The notes under the pieces: model-generated
Told to the model about the DNA's origin: nothing
Databases searched by the model: none
Seen by the model: the letters and a program-made list of their open reading frames with translations, nothing else
Shown: positions 27,171 to 35,515 of the stretch, piece after piece
Layout of the letters: every line of letters starts with the position of its first letter
How positions within the stretch are numbered: position 1 is the stretch's first letter
Assembly (NCBI GenBank): GCA_023386835.1
Contig: JAEWIY010000107.1
Coordinates: 11,548 to 75,547 of the forward strand
DNA: 64,000 nucleotides
Reading direction: 5' to 3'
Source: Verrucomicrobiota bacterium
GTDB lineage: Bacteria; Verrucomicrobiota; Verrucomicrobiia; Opitutales; Opitutaceae
Program-made: the position numbers and the translations under genes

Positions 27171-28427
27171 CTAGGGTGGGTAGTTTTCGCCCGGATACAC
27201 CACGCCGTCGATCAGCGTCGCAAGGCAGTGCGTGGTGTATTCCAGCGGGTCGCCGTCGTAGAGCGCGAGGTCAGCTTCCTTGCCGACTTCGATTGAGCCG
27301 GTTTGTTCGGCCAGCCCGAGCAGTTGGGCGGGCGTCAGCGTGATCGCGGTGATGGCGGCGTCGTAAGGCAGCCCGTGTGCGGCTGCGATCGCGGCCTCAA
27401 AGAGGATCACGCGGGTCTTGGGCACGTAGGCTTCGAAGCCGCTCGGGATCGCGAAAGGAATGGCTGCGGCGTGCAGTTTCGCCGCCGTGGTTCGGCTGAG
27501 GTTCTCCGTTTCTTCGGTCGCGCGGGCCATGGTCGGGTGCAGAACGACGGGGCAACCTGCGGCTTTGATCTCGTCCAGCACGAGCGGGGCGTCGGAGGCG
27601 CCATCCAGCACCAGCTTGAGCTTAAATTCCCGCGCCAGGCGCAACGCCGAGATGATGTCCTGCGCGCGGTGTGCGGTCGCCAGCACGGGCACTTCGCCGG
27701 AGAGCGCGCGGCTCAGCTCCTCCATCCCGAGATCCAAGGGCGGGCGCTTCGTCGTGTCCGGCAGTTTTCGCTTGGTATTGTACTCCCGAGCCTTGATCAG
27801 CTCGGCGCGCAGCATGGCGACTGCGCGGGCGCGCGAACCGGGCGCTTTTCCTTTTTCGTCGGTGACGCCGCCTTTGCCGAAGGTGACGGCCAGCATCGAA
27901 CCGGAAGCAACGAGGTCCGCATCGGCGGTGCGGCCATGCAGTTTGAACACCGCAGTTTGGCCGGGGACGAGCGTACCGGGGGCAGGTCCGGTGTTGATGG
28001 TCGTCACACCGAAGGAACGCAGATGCGCGACCAGCTCGTCGCGGGGATTGTAGGCGTCGAGCGCACGCAGGGCCGGCTGGATGGGCGCTGACTTGTCGAG
28101 CGCGTCCTGGTCCTCGCGCTGGTTGAGCATCCCAGACAGACCGACGGTCGAGCGCGCATCGATCAAACCGGGCAGCACCACGGCGGCCTGGAGCACCGTC
28201 GCATGGGGCGGTGTTTCCATCGTGTCAGCCGGACCGACGGCTGAGATGCGGCCATCGGAAACAACGATCATGCCGTCGTGTATCGCCGGGCCGGAGACCG
28301 GGTTAATTAATCCGGCTCGAATGACAATGGGGCCGGGTTGGGCGGCCACGGCGTTGAGGCTGCCGGCGAGCAGGGCTAGCGGTCCCAGCGCCCGGAGCAT
28401 CCAAGAGCGAAAAGTCGGCGTTTTCAT
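27171..28427 (-). CDS. Exported amidohydrolase-family protein lacking the metal-binding HxH motif
   Basis: 418 residues from ATG 28427, with a signal peptide (MLRALGPLALLAGSLNAVAA). The fold follows imidazolonepropionase-like amidohydrolases (DGMIVVSDGRISAVGPADTM; EVGKEADLALYDGDPLEY). The motif PGLIDxHxH, which binds the metal, reads PGLIDARSTVG here, and the late catalytic Asp region that reads FHTDDP in the upstream paralogue reads IPSGFE. So the usual binuclear metal site should be missing, and the protein is probably non-catalytic or has another role. It starts one base after the stop of its intact paralogue, suggesting a two-gene operon and possibly a hetero-oligomer. Confidence 0.87.
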   Translation of the reverse strand: MKTPTFRSWMLRALGPLALLAGSLNAVAAQPGPIVIRAGLINPVSGPAIHDGMIVVSDGRISAVGPADTMETPPHATVLQAAVVLPGLIDARSTVGLSGMLNQREDQDALDKSAPIQPALRALDAYNPRDELVAHLRSFGVTTINTGPAPGTLVPGQTAVFKLHGRTADADLVASGSMLAVTFGKGGVTDEKGKAPGSRARAVAMLRAELIKAREYNTKRKLPDTTKRPPLDLGMEELSRALSGEVPVLATAHRAQDIISALRLAREFKLKLVLDGASDAPLVLDEIKAAGCPVVLHPTMARATEETENLSRTTAAKLHAAAIPFAIPSGFEAYVPKTRVILFEAAIAAAHGLPYDAAITAITLTPAQLLGLAEQTGSIEVGKEADLALYDGDPLEYTTHCLATLIDGVVYPGENYPP

Positions 28428-28428
28428 G

Positions 28429-29766
28429 TCAGTCGGCGAGTCCGTGAGCGGAGGATCCGAAGCAACAGAGATAGTGGCGGCGGGGTTCACCGGCACCGGG
28501 ACCGCCTTCGGCCCAGAGACGGTCGGTCGGCCGATCTCGATCGAATGTCAGCTGGCCCTCGATCCACGTCTGCAGCACCTGCGTGTAAACGCTGAACGGA
28601 TCGCCGGAGAGCAGGATGAAGTCAGCATCCTTCCCCACTTCGAGCGTGCCCAGGCGGTCGCCGAGTCCGAGAAGACGGGCATTGTTCACGGTCAATCCGG
28701 CGAGTGCTGCCTCGCGGCTCATGCCGCCGCGAACCGCGAAGGCAGCGGAACGCAGGAACAGCCGCGAATCGCAGATCGGGTCGTCGGTGTGAAAACCCAC
28801 ACGCACGCCGGCGCGTTCGAGCACGGCTCCGGTTTCAAATCGCATGTCGCGGGCCTCAAGTTTTCCACCCGGGCTGTCGACAACGATGATCGAACATCCC
28901 AGCACGTCGGCCGCGGCGATCTCGTCGGGAATTTTCCAGCCTTCGCTGACGTGGTGCAGCACCACCTTGAAGCCGAACTCCCGTTGTAGTCGCAGGACGG
29001 TGACAATGTCGTCGTGGCGGTGCGTGTGGTGCTGCACGACGCGAACTCCATCGATCGCCTCGAGCACCGCCTCGAGTCCGAGGTCACGGGGCGGCAGTTT
29101 GTCGGCATCAGCTCCGGCGCGCTCAACCTTGGCCCGGTACTCCAGGGCTTTGATGAACGTTTCGCGAACCAGCGCGGCGGAACGCGCACGGGTGCCGGGA
29201 AACTGCGCCAGCGTGTCCTGACGCTGGGAATTGGTGCCGTTGGCCATCTTTAAGCCTCCGGCCACGCGTCCGTCGGGCAGCAGGATGAGCTGACCCTCGA
29301 TCGTGTTTACGTCACGAAGCTTCAGATACAGTGTTTGCCCGCTGATGAGATGGCCCGAGCCCGGCATGACGTTCACGGTCGTAATGCCGCCCGCGCGCGC
29401 TTTCTGGATCGAAGCGTCGCGGACGTCGACCGCATCCAGCACGCGTACCTCGGGTTGAATCGGGTGGCTGTTATCCGCGCCAAACCCGGGCCAGCCGCCG
29501 ATGTGGGAATGTGAATCGATCAGACCGGGCATGAGCACCCGACCGGTGACGTCGTGGATCTCGGCATTTTCCGGGATCGGCGTGGTGTCGGAGGGTCCGA
29601 TCGCGATGATCCGGCCGTGCTGCACGATCAGGGTGCCGGATTCGATGGCCGGGCCGGAGATCGGTAGCAGATGCGCTCCGCGAAAGGCGATGGGATGCTC
29701 TTGTGCAACGAGGCTGCTGAAGCTGGCAAAAAGAAGGGTAAGCCAGCCGGTGACCCGGAGAAGCAT
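28429..29766 (-). CDS. Exported metal-dependent amidohydrolase
   Basis: 445 residues with a signal peptide (LTLLFASFSSLVAQ) and start ATG 29766. The beta-sandwich and TIM-barrel elements of the amidohydrolase superfamily are intact: VLMPGLIDSHSHIGG gives the metal ligands H86 and H88, VVQHHTHRHDDI the barrel histidines and VGFHTDDPICDS the catalytic Asp. The closing strand KDADFILLSGDPFSVYTQV completes the beta domain. Such exported enzymes hydrolyse cyclic amides or peptides in the periplasm; the substrate is unknown. It is the first gene of a pair with the degenerate paralogue. Confidence 0.9.
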   Translation of the reverse strand: MLLRVTGWLTLLFASFSSLVAQEHPIAFRGAHLLPISGPAIESGTLIVQHGRIIAIGPSDTTPIPENAEIHDVTGRVLMPGLIDSHSHIGGWPGFGADNSHPIQPEVRVLDAVDVRDASIQKARAGGITTVNVMPGSGHLISGQTLYLKLRDVNTIEGQLILLPDGRVAGGLKMANGTNSQRQDTLAQFPGTRARSAALVRETFIKALEYRAKVERAGADADKLPPRDLGLEAVLEAIDGVRVVQHHTHRHDDIVTVLRLQREFGFKVVLHHVSEGWKIPDEIAAADVLGCSIIVVDSPGGKLEARDMRFETGAVLERAGVRVGFHTDDPICDSRLFLRSAAFAVRGGMSREAALAGLTVNNARLLGLGDRLGTLEVGKDADFILLSGDPFSVYTQVLQTWIEGQLTFDRDRPTDRLWAEGGPGAGEPRRHYLCCFGSSAHGLAD

Positions 29767-29940
29767 GGGCGCGGACGCTACGTGACGGTGCCGGCGCGTA
29801 CAAGGTCCATGTGGCGCCAGCCCGCGACGCGGATCACAGATCCGGTTGGGTGTGAGTCACGAGCAAACGCACGCGGCCAGCGTGCGCCTTGCGTTTGGGC
29901 GTGTCTCTCGGCTGCGATCTGCCAAACTCGATTGCACCCC

Positions 29941-30333
29941 ATGAGCGCCGCTTCCCCTGACGTGGCACTGTCCGAACTCGGGCAGATCGCCTTCACTGTT
30001 CGCGACGTGGCTGAATCTACGCGCTTTTTCCGCGACGTGCTGCGACTGCCCTTTCTCTTCGCGGCGGGTGAAAACCTGGCCTTTTTCCAAGCCGGAACGA
30101 CGCGGCTCATGCTCACCCTGCCGCAAGGCGCCGGGACGGTCGGCCAGAACTCGGTGCTCTATTTCAAGGTGGCCGACATCCACGCGGCGCACGCTGCGGT
30201 GGTGGCGCGTGGTGCTCGCGACGAGCGTGGTCCGGCGCTGGCGGCGAAGCTGCCGGACCATGAGCTCTGGCTCGCCTTTATCCGTGACCCGGACGGTAAC
30301 TTGATTGGTTTGATGAGCGAAGTTCGATCCTGA
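29941..30333 (+). CDS. VOC (glyoxalase/bleomycin-resistance) family protein
   Basis: 130 residues from ATG 29941 after the pyrimidine-rich leader TTGCACCCC. It has the betaalphabeta-betabetabeta pattern of the vicinal oxygen chelate fold: LGQIAFTVRDVAESTRFFRD, NSVLYFKVADIHAAHAAVVA and IRDPDGNLIGLMSEV. Members include glyoxalase I, dioxygenases and antibiotic-binding proteins. Metal ligands cannot be assigned with certainty. The stop codon overlaps the start of the FKBP gene (TGATG), so the two are translationally coupled. Confidence 0.85.
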   Translation: MSAASPDVALSELGQIAFTVRDVAESTRFFRDVLRLPFLFAAGENLAFFQAGTTRLMLTLPQGAGTVGQNSVLYFKVADIHAAHAAVVARGARDERGPALAAKLPDHELWLAFIRDPDGNLIGLMSEVRS

Positions 30334-30836
30334 TGAAACGTGTTCTAAGCATCCTTGTGTTGGTGGCGGTGGCGGGCGGCGCGATCTGGTGGCTGGCGGT
30401 GAAACGTCCGGCGGATTTGGCGGCCGCGGCGCAGCGGGAGCAGGAGGCGAACGAGGCTGCTTTGAGCACGCAGCGCGAAGCCATGTTCGGCGCCGAGGCG
30501 CTGGCCGCGGACGTGCAATGGCGGCCGACCGGGCTCGGGTTTCGGATCGAGAACGAAGGTGAAGGGCCCAAGCCAACCGTCGGTACGCGCGTGCGGATGA
30601 ACTATCGCGGCCGCTTGCGCGACGGCACGGTGTTTGATCAGTCGAAGGAACCGGTGGTTTTTGCCGTTGGCCAGATGGTGCCCGGCATGAACGCGGCCGC
30701 GATGATGCTCGGAGCCGGTGGCAAGGGGACCTTTTTCATCCCACCGGCGCTTGGTTATGGCCGTCGTGCGGCCGGGCCGATCCCGGCCAACTCGGGCCTG
30801 ATCTTCGAGGTCGAGGTTCTGGCGCTGAACCCGTGA
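30333..30836 (+). CDS. Membrane-anchored FKBP-type peptidyl-prolyl cis-trans isomerase
   Basis: 167 residues. An uncleaved or cleaved N-terminal membrane segment (VLSILVLVAVAGGAIWWLAV) precedes an Ala/Glu-rich helix, then the FKBP domain: VRMNYRGRLRDGTVFDQS, FAVGQMVPGMNAAAMM, and GTFFIPPALGYGRR ending in LIFEVEVLAL. It should catalyse proline isomerisation of proteins in the periplasm. The start overlaps the VOC stop by one base. It is convergent with the feo locus. Confidence 0.93.
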   Translation: MKRVLSILVLVAVAGGAIWWLAVKRPADLAAAAQREQEANEAALSTQREAMFGAEALAADVQWRPTGLGFRIENEGEGPKPTVGTRVRMNYRGRLRDGTVFDQSKEPVVFAVGQMVPGMNAAAMMLGAGGKGTFFIPPALGYGRRAAGPIPANSGLIFEVEVLALNP

Positions 30837-30845
30837 GTCGCGCGG

Positions 30846-30995
30846 TTACCGGCGGCGCAGGGAGCGCTTGAACTTGTCGGGTCCGCAACCGCCGCAACTC
30901 GAGCCGCCCTTGCGGGAAAAGGCGGTTCGCAGCAGCGCCACCACGGCGATCGCGACGATCGAGAGAGCCACCACAGTCTGCCAGTTGGCGTTCAT
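30846..30995 (-). CDS. FeoB-associated Cys-rich membrane protein (49 residues)
   Basis: A short frame from ATG 30995 to the stop at 30846. It opens MNANWQTVVALSIVAIAVVA, a single membrane helix, and ends in a basic tail with two cysteines in SSCGGCGPDKFKR. This is the shape of the small Cys-rich proteins encoded directly after feoB, thought to bind iron or assist the transporter. It begins 14 bases after the feoB stop codon on the same strand. Its length, the Cys pair and position make it convincing despite its size. Confidence 0.85.
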   Translation of the reverse strand: MNANWQTVVALSIVAIAVVALLRTAFSRKGGSSCGGCGPDKFKRSLRRR

Positions 30996-31009
30996 CTTGG
31001 CGGGTTAGA

Positions 31010-33160
31010 TTAATAGCCCAAGGCGCGACCGCCTTGGTACACGATAAAGCAGACGACCCAGGCGAACCCGGTCATGTAAACGAGCTGGAACAGCGGCCAG
31101 CGCCACGAGTTTGTTTCACGCCGCACCACCGCGAGTGTGCTGATGCACTGCATCGCGAATACGTAGAAGATCATCAGCGTCAGGCAGACGAGGGGCGTGA
31201 ACAGCGGCCGACCATCGGGCCATGTCGCGGCCACCAGGGCGTCGCGCAACGGCGTGGTGTTCTCCTCGTCCTCCTCGACGTTGAAGATGACGCTCATTGC
31301 ACTGACGAACACCTCGCGCGCGGCCAGCGAGCTGACCAAACCGATGCCGATCTGCCAGTCGAACCCCAGCGGGCGGATGGCGGGTTCCAGGGCGTGGCCG
31401 GCCTGACCGGCGAAACTCTGCGCGATCTGCTCGGCGGGCGTCGCGTCGTCGCCAGCTTTCGGATACGCCGTGAGCGCCCAGAGCACGATCGAGATGGCGA
31501 GGATGATCGTTCCGGCGCGCTTGAGGAACAGCCCCGCGCGCTCGAGCATCTGCCAGACCACGTCCTTGAGGCGGGGCAACCGGTACGGCGGCAGCTCCAT
31601 GATCATCAGCGGCGGCGCTCCCTTCAGCAGCGTGCGCTTGAAGAGCCAGGCGAAGCCAAAGGCGCCCACTGTGCCGAGCAGGTACATCAGCAGCATCAGG
31701 CCAACCTTGGAGACGATCGGCACGTCCTGGTTCGGGAACAACGCGGCGATCAGCAGCAGGTACACCGGCAATCGCGCGGAGCAGCTCATGAACGGCGCGA
31801 CGAGAATGGTGACGAGACGATCCTTGTGATCCTCGATCGTGCGGGCCGACATGATTCCCGGGATGGCGCAGGCATAGGAGCTCAGCAGCGGGATGAACGA
31901 TTTCCCGTTCAGCCCCACTTTGCTCATCAAGCGGTCCATGATGAACGCGGCTCGAGACATGTAGCCGGTGCTCTCCAGCAGGCCGATGAAGAAAAACAGA
32001 ATCAGGATCTGCGGCAGGAAGACAATGACACCCCCCACCCCGGCGATCGCCCCATCGGTGAGCAGGTCGCGCAGATCACCCTCCGGCATCACCGCCTTCA
32101 CCGCGTCGCCCAGGCCGGCGCCCTGTTCCTCGATGATACCCATCGGATATTCGGCCAGCGGGAAGATGCTGAGGAAAAGCAGGGTCAGGATACCGCCGAG
32201 CACCGCCCAGCCCCAGATCGGGTGCGTCACCACGGCATCAATACGATCGCTCGTGCTGGTCTTGAGCACGGTGGAGCCGCGTTGGACAATGCCTGAGGTC
32301 AGCTCCGCGATCGCGTCGTACCGCGCGCCGACCAGCGTGGCGGACCAGTCGGTGCCCTCGCGCTGCCACCGCTCTTTCCAAGAGTCGAGAATCGTGTGAG
32401 TGGGCGCGCTGAGCGGCTGTGAACCGGCCACGCGCAACGGGTCCTGATCCGTCAGCAGGAGCAACGCCTCGGCGCGCGCGATCAGCGGCGGTTTGCGATC
32501 GTTGTCCTGCAACGAAGCCTGCAACTCCGACACGGCGGGAGCGATCGGCGCCGGCACGACCCAGCGGTGGCGCGGCAACGGCAGATCCGACCGGCTCATG
32601 GCGACCTTCAGCTCGATGATGCCCTTGCCGTGGGCCGCTTCGCAGGGAATCACCGGGATGCCCAACTCATGCTCAAGCCGCGCTGTCCGGATCTGCAGAC
32701 CCGCGGCTTCCGCGAGGTCCATCATGTTGACCACGAGGATGGCGGGTCGCCCGAGGTCGAGGATCTGGTGAACCAGGTACAGGTTCCGCTCCAGATTGGA
32801 GGCGTCGACGATGCAGATGACCCGGTCCGGCGTCGGCGTGTCGGGGCGTCGGCCAAGCAGCACGTCGCGCGTCACCGCCTCGTCAGGCGAGCGGGCGGCC
32901 AGCGAGTAGGTTCCGGGCAGATCGATCACGGTCATCGCCTGGCCGTGCTGCGAAAACGCCGTGCCGGTCTTTCGCTCGACCGTCACGCCCGGGTAGTTGC
33001 CCACCTTTTGTTTCAGGCCGGTCAGCGCGTTGAAGAGGGTCGACTTGCCGCAATTCGGATTGCCCACGAGGGCGTAAACCGGATGCCGGGCCGGCAGCTT
33101 GACGTGCGCGGGCGTGGTGGCGGACGGCTGCACGCGGGGAGACGGGGACACTTCTGACAT
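31010..33160 (-). CDS. feoB: Ferrous iron transporter B
   Basis: 716 residues. The N-terminal G domain shows GNPNCGKSTLFNALTG (G1), DLPGTYSL (G3) and NMMDLAEA (G4); a helical spacer domain follows. The membrane core has two Gate regions, SSYACAIPGIMSARTI and FMSCSARLPVYLLL, with their conserved cysteines, and about eight or more helices. FeoB imports Fe2+ under GTP control. It starts 2 bases after feoA2 and is followed by a Cys-rich helper, making a feoA1-feoA2-feoB-helper operon. Confidence 0.97.
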   Translation of the reverse strand: MSEVSPSPRVQPSATTPAHVKLPARHPVYALVGNPNCGKSTLFNALTGLKQKVGNYPGVTVERKTGTAFSQHGQAMTVIDLPGTYSLAARSPDEAVTRDVLLGRRPDTPTPDRVICIVDASNLERNLYLVHQILDLGRPAILVVNMMDLAEAAGLQIRTARLEHELGIPVIPCEAAHGKGIIELKVAMSRSDLPLPRHRWVVPAPIAPAVSELQASLQDNDRKPPLIARAEALLLLTDQDPLRVAGSQPLSAPTHTILDSWKERWQREGTDWSATLVGARYDAIAELTSGIVQRGSTVLKTSTSDRIDAVVTHPIWGWAVLGGILTLLFLSIFPLAEYPMGIIEEQGAGLGDAVKAVMPEGDLRDLLTDGAIAGVGGVIVFLPQILILFFFIGLLESTGYMSRAAFIMDRLMSKVGLNGKSFIPLLSSYACAIPGIMSARTIEDHKDRLVTILVAPFMSCSARLPVYLLLIAALFPNQDVPIVSKVGLMLLMYLLGTVGAFGFAWLFKRTLLKGAPPLMIMELPPYRLPRLKDVVWQMLERAGLFLKRAGTIILAISIVLWALTAYPKAGDDATPAEQIAQSFAGQAGHALEPAIRPLGFDWQIGIGLVSSLAAREVFVSAMSVIFNVEEDEENTTPLRDALVAATWPDGRPLFTPLVCLTLMIFYVFAMQCISTLAVVRRETNSWRWPLFQLVYMTGFAWVVCFIVYQGGRALGY

Positions 33161-33162
33161 GC

Positions 33163-33414
33163 TCAGTTCCCCGGGGTTTGCTGCGCCTCGACCAGCACGT
33201 GCTCGGCTTCGGACCGCCGCAGAGTTAACGAATAGCCGCGGACTCGAATTTCCAAAGGATCACCCAACGGGGCGGCGCGCACGAGCGTCACTTGCACGCC
33301 GGGCAACAGACCCATTTCGCGCAGGCGCAGGAAAACGGCGCCGGCCTTCGGGTATTCGCGAAGGATGGCGGTGCTGCCGATTGGCAGCTTGGACAGCGGA
33401 AGGGTCGCTGCCAT
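33163..33414 (-). CDS. feoA: FeoA-domain protein, second copy
   Basis: 83 residues from ATG 33414, whose A overlaps the first feoA stop (TGATG). It has the SH3-like FeoA fold: LSKLPIGSTAILREYPKAG, RLREMGLLPGVQVTLVRAAP and DPLEIRVRGYSLTLRRSEA. The glycine-rich turn MGLLPG is the family hallmark. FeoA binds the FeoB membrane/G-domain complex and is needed for uptake. It is 2 bases before feoB. Confidence 0.92.
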   Translation of the reverse strand: MAATLPLSKLPIGSTAILREYPKAGAVFLRLREMGLLPGVQVTLVRAAPLGDPLEIRVRGYSLTLRRSEAEHVLVEAQQTPGN

Positions 33415-33677
33415 CAGCGCTGCCCGCGGTGTTCCACGAGAATCTGGCTCGCGGCACCATGGCTCAGCGCGATGCGCTGCCCATTGATCTGGCAAATGAT
33501 GGTGGATCGTCCCGAAACCTTGGTCACCAGCGTCGATTCACCCAAACCCAGTTCACGGACGCGCTGGCGGAAACTCCCCTCACCGCCCAGCTCACAAACC
33601 CGTCCCGTCGCTCCCTCCGGCAGCTGACACAGCGGCAGGCGGTCGACGGCTTGAGCAGACTCGGACGCGGGCGACAT
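33414..33677 (-). CDS. feoA: FeoA-domain protein, first copy
   Basis: 87 residues from ATG 33677; TTG or GTG codons up to 33716 would add at most 13 residues. The FeoA core is LPLCQLPEGATGRVCELGGE, QRVRELGLGESTLVTKV and RIALSHGAASQILVE. It differs clearly from the second copy, so this is not a recent duplication. It probably forms a FeoA heteromer with it. It overlaps the next gene by one base. The pattern of two FeoA proteins is seen in other iron loci. Confidence 0.88.
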   Translation of the reverse strand: MSPASESAQAVDRLPLCQLPEGATGRVCELGGEGSFRQRVRELGLGESTLVTKVSGRSTIICQINGQRIALSHGAASQILVEHRGQR

Positions 33678-33684
33678 GACGTGC

Positions 33685-33710
33685 CGACAATGACTGAGAC
33701 TGAGTTTCAC
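33685..33710. repeat. Short direct repeat upstream of feo operon
   Basis: On the plus strand GACTGA occurs twice in tandem (GACTGAGACTGAG) next to TTTCACTG, between the feoA start and the divergent abgT gene. It does not match a Fur or MntR box. A regulatory role is only a possibility. Confidence 0.2.
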
Positions 33711-33849
33711 TGTCAACCGAGGTTGATCGAGAACTGGGTGGGGTTTTTACACACGCCAGAGTCGGCGGAGGGCCTGCGGGACGGCACGGGTTTGCCAGCC
33801 CCGGCCCCGCGGGCTTGCGTGGGGCTCCGCCCGCCGATTTTAAAGCCCC

Positions 33850-35394
33850 ATGGCGAATGCGGATCCGGCTGCTCCCTCCTCGCGACTGCAACGGCTGTTG
33901 GGCGTGGTGGAACGGGTGGGCAACATGTTGCCGCAGCCTGCCACATTATTCGCCGCCCTGGCGCTGCTTACGCTCTTGTTGTCGGGGCTTTTCGCCGCGA
34001 TGGGAGTGCAGGTGACGAACCCGGCCAATGGCCAAGTCGTCCAGGCGGTCAGTTTGATGAACCTGGATGGTTTGCGGCGGATCGTCGCGCAGACGTTGCC
34101 CAATTTCATCGCCTTCCCCCCGCTCGGGGTGGTGCTGGTCTGCCTTCTGGGTATCGCCGTGGCCGAGCACACCGGGCTGATCGGAGCGGTCGTGCGGCTG
34201 CTCGTGCTGACGGCGCCCCGGCGCCTCGTCACGCCGATGGTCGTGTTCGCGGGGGTGATGTCGAATGCGGGCGGCGACGTCGGTTACGTGCTGCTCATTC
34301 CGTTGGCGGCCGCAATCTTCCATGCGGTGGGCCGTCATCCGCTGGCGGGTTTGGCGGCGGCCTTTGCGGGCGTTTCGGGTGGCTTCAGCGCCAACTTGCT
34401 GGTCGGCACGATTGACGTGCTGCTGGCGGGCCTGACCCAAAGTGCGGCGCAGCTTCTGGACGCGGATTACCACGTCAACGGCTTGGCCAACTACTATTTT
34501 ATGTTCGTGGCGACGTTCATGGTGACCTTTGGCGGGACGTGGGTGACGAGCCGCTTTGTGGAGCCCCGGCTCGGCCCGTACACCGGGAACGTGACGGCCG
34601 ACAAACTCGAGCCGCTCTCGCGCGCCGAGCGGCGGGGCATGTTCTGGGCCGCGGGCTTCACCGTACTGTTCGCCGGGGTCGTCGTCGCCGGGGTGGTGCC
34701 GGAAGGCGGTTTTCTGCGGGATCCCGCGCACCCCGACAACGTTCTCCGCTCCTACTTCATCGCGCACTTGGTGCCTTTCATCTTCATCGCCGGTCTCGGC
34801 GTCGGGCTGAGCTACGGGCTTGGCGCAGGCAGTGTGCGTTCGGACCGGGATGTGGTGCGGGGCATGGAAAAGTCGATGGGCACGCTCGGTTCGTACCTGG
34901 TGCTGGCTTTCTTCGCCGCGCAGTTCATCGCCTTCTTCAACTGGACGAACCTTGGTGTGATCCTGGCGGTGAAAGGCGCCGGCCTGATCCAGTCGCTTGG
35001 GTTGGAGAGCATGCCGGTGCCATTGATGCTGGCCCTGATCGTGTTCTCCGCCGCCATCAACCTCCTCATCGGCAGCGCATCGGCCAAGTGGGCGCTGCTC
35101 GCGCCGATCTTTGTGCCCATGTTCATGTTGCTGGGGTACTCGCCGGAACTCGTCCAGGCGGCCTACCGCGTGGGTGACAGCTGCACCAACATCATCACGC
35201 CGTTGATGGCGTATTTCCCCCTCATCATCACGTTTGCGCGCCGCTATGAGCCGGAGGCGGGCATCGGCACGATGATCGCCACCATGCTTCCCTACTCGGT
35301 GGTCTTCCTCGTGCTTTGGAGCCTGCTGCTCGTGCTCTGGATCCTGCTCGGACTCCCGGTCGGGGTGAACGCCCCATTGTATTTGAATAACTAA
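33850..35394 (+). CDS. AbgT-family transporter
   Basis: 514 residues with about 11 membrane segments. Family landmarks are the N-terminal GVVERVGNMLPQPATLFAAL, the re-entrant region GVVLVCLLGIAVAEHTGLIG, and VSGGFSANLLVGTIDVLLAG, and the C-terminal GSASAKWALLAPIFVPMFML and YRVGDSCTNIITPLMAYFPL. AbgT takes up p-aminobenzoyl-glutamate; relatives such as MtrF export sulfonamides by proton antiport. Either role fits and no folate gene is adjacent. It is divergent from the feo operon. Confidence 0.92.
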   Translation: MANADPAAPSSRLQRLLGVVERVGNMLPQPATLFAALALLTLLLSGLFAAMGVQVTNPANGQVVQAVSLMNLDGLRRIVAQTLPNFIAFPPLGVVLVCLLGIAVAEHTGLIGAVVRLLVLTAPRRLVTPMVVFAGVMSNAGGDVGYVLLIPLAAAIFHAVGRHPLAGLAAAFAGVSGGFSANLLVGTIDVLLAGLTQSAAQLLDADYHVNGLANYYFMFVATFMVTFGGTWVTSRFVEPRLGPYTGNVTADKLEPLSRAERRGMFWAAGFTVLFAGVVVAGVVPEGGFLRDPAHPDNVLRSYFIAHLVPFIFIAGLGVGLSYGLGAGSVRSDRDVVRGMEKSMGTLGSYLVLAFFAAQFIAFFNWTNLGVILAVKGAGLIQSLGLESMPVPLMLALIVFSAAINLLIGSASAKWALLAPIFVPMFMLLGYSPELVQAAYRVGDSCTNIITPLMAYFPLIITFARRYEPEAGIGTMIATMLPYSVVFLVLWSLLLVLWILLGLPVGVNAPLYLNN

Positions 35395-35515
35395 TACGCC
35401 GGGAACGGGGCGGCCGGTGCCTTGGCGTCCGATCCCCCCGCTCCCGGGCCGGCCAATTTGGCGGGACCCCGGCAGGATTTTACCGGTCTGTGGTCCCGTC
35501 CCGCTGTCTACCGCC

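Noticed and set aside
33678..33849. Fur box upstream of feo
   Set aside because: No match to the GATAAT-type Fur repeat; only a GACTGA direct repeat is visible.
35395..35515. Terminator after abgT
   Set aside because: GGCCGG and CCGGCC could pair across a loop of about 30 bases, but there is no T-tract and the loop is too long to be convincing.
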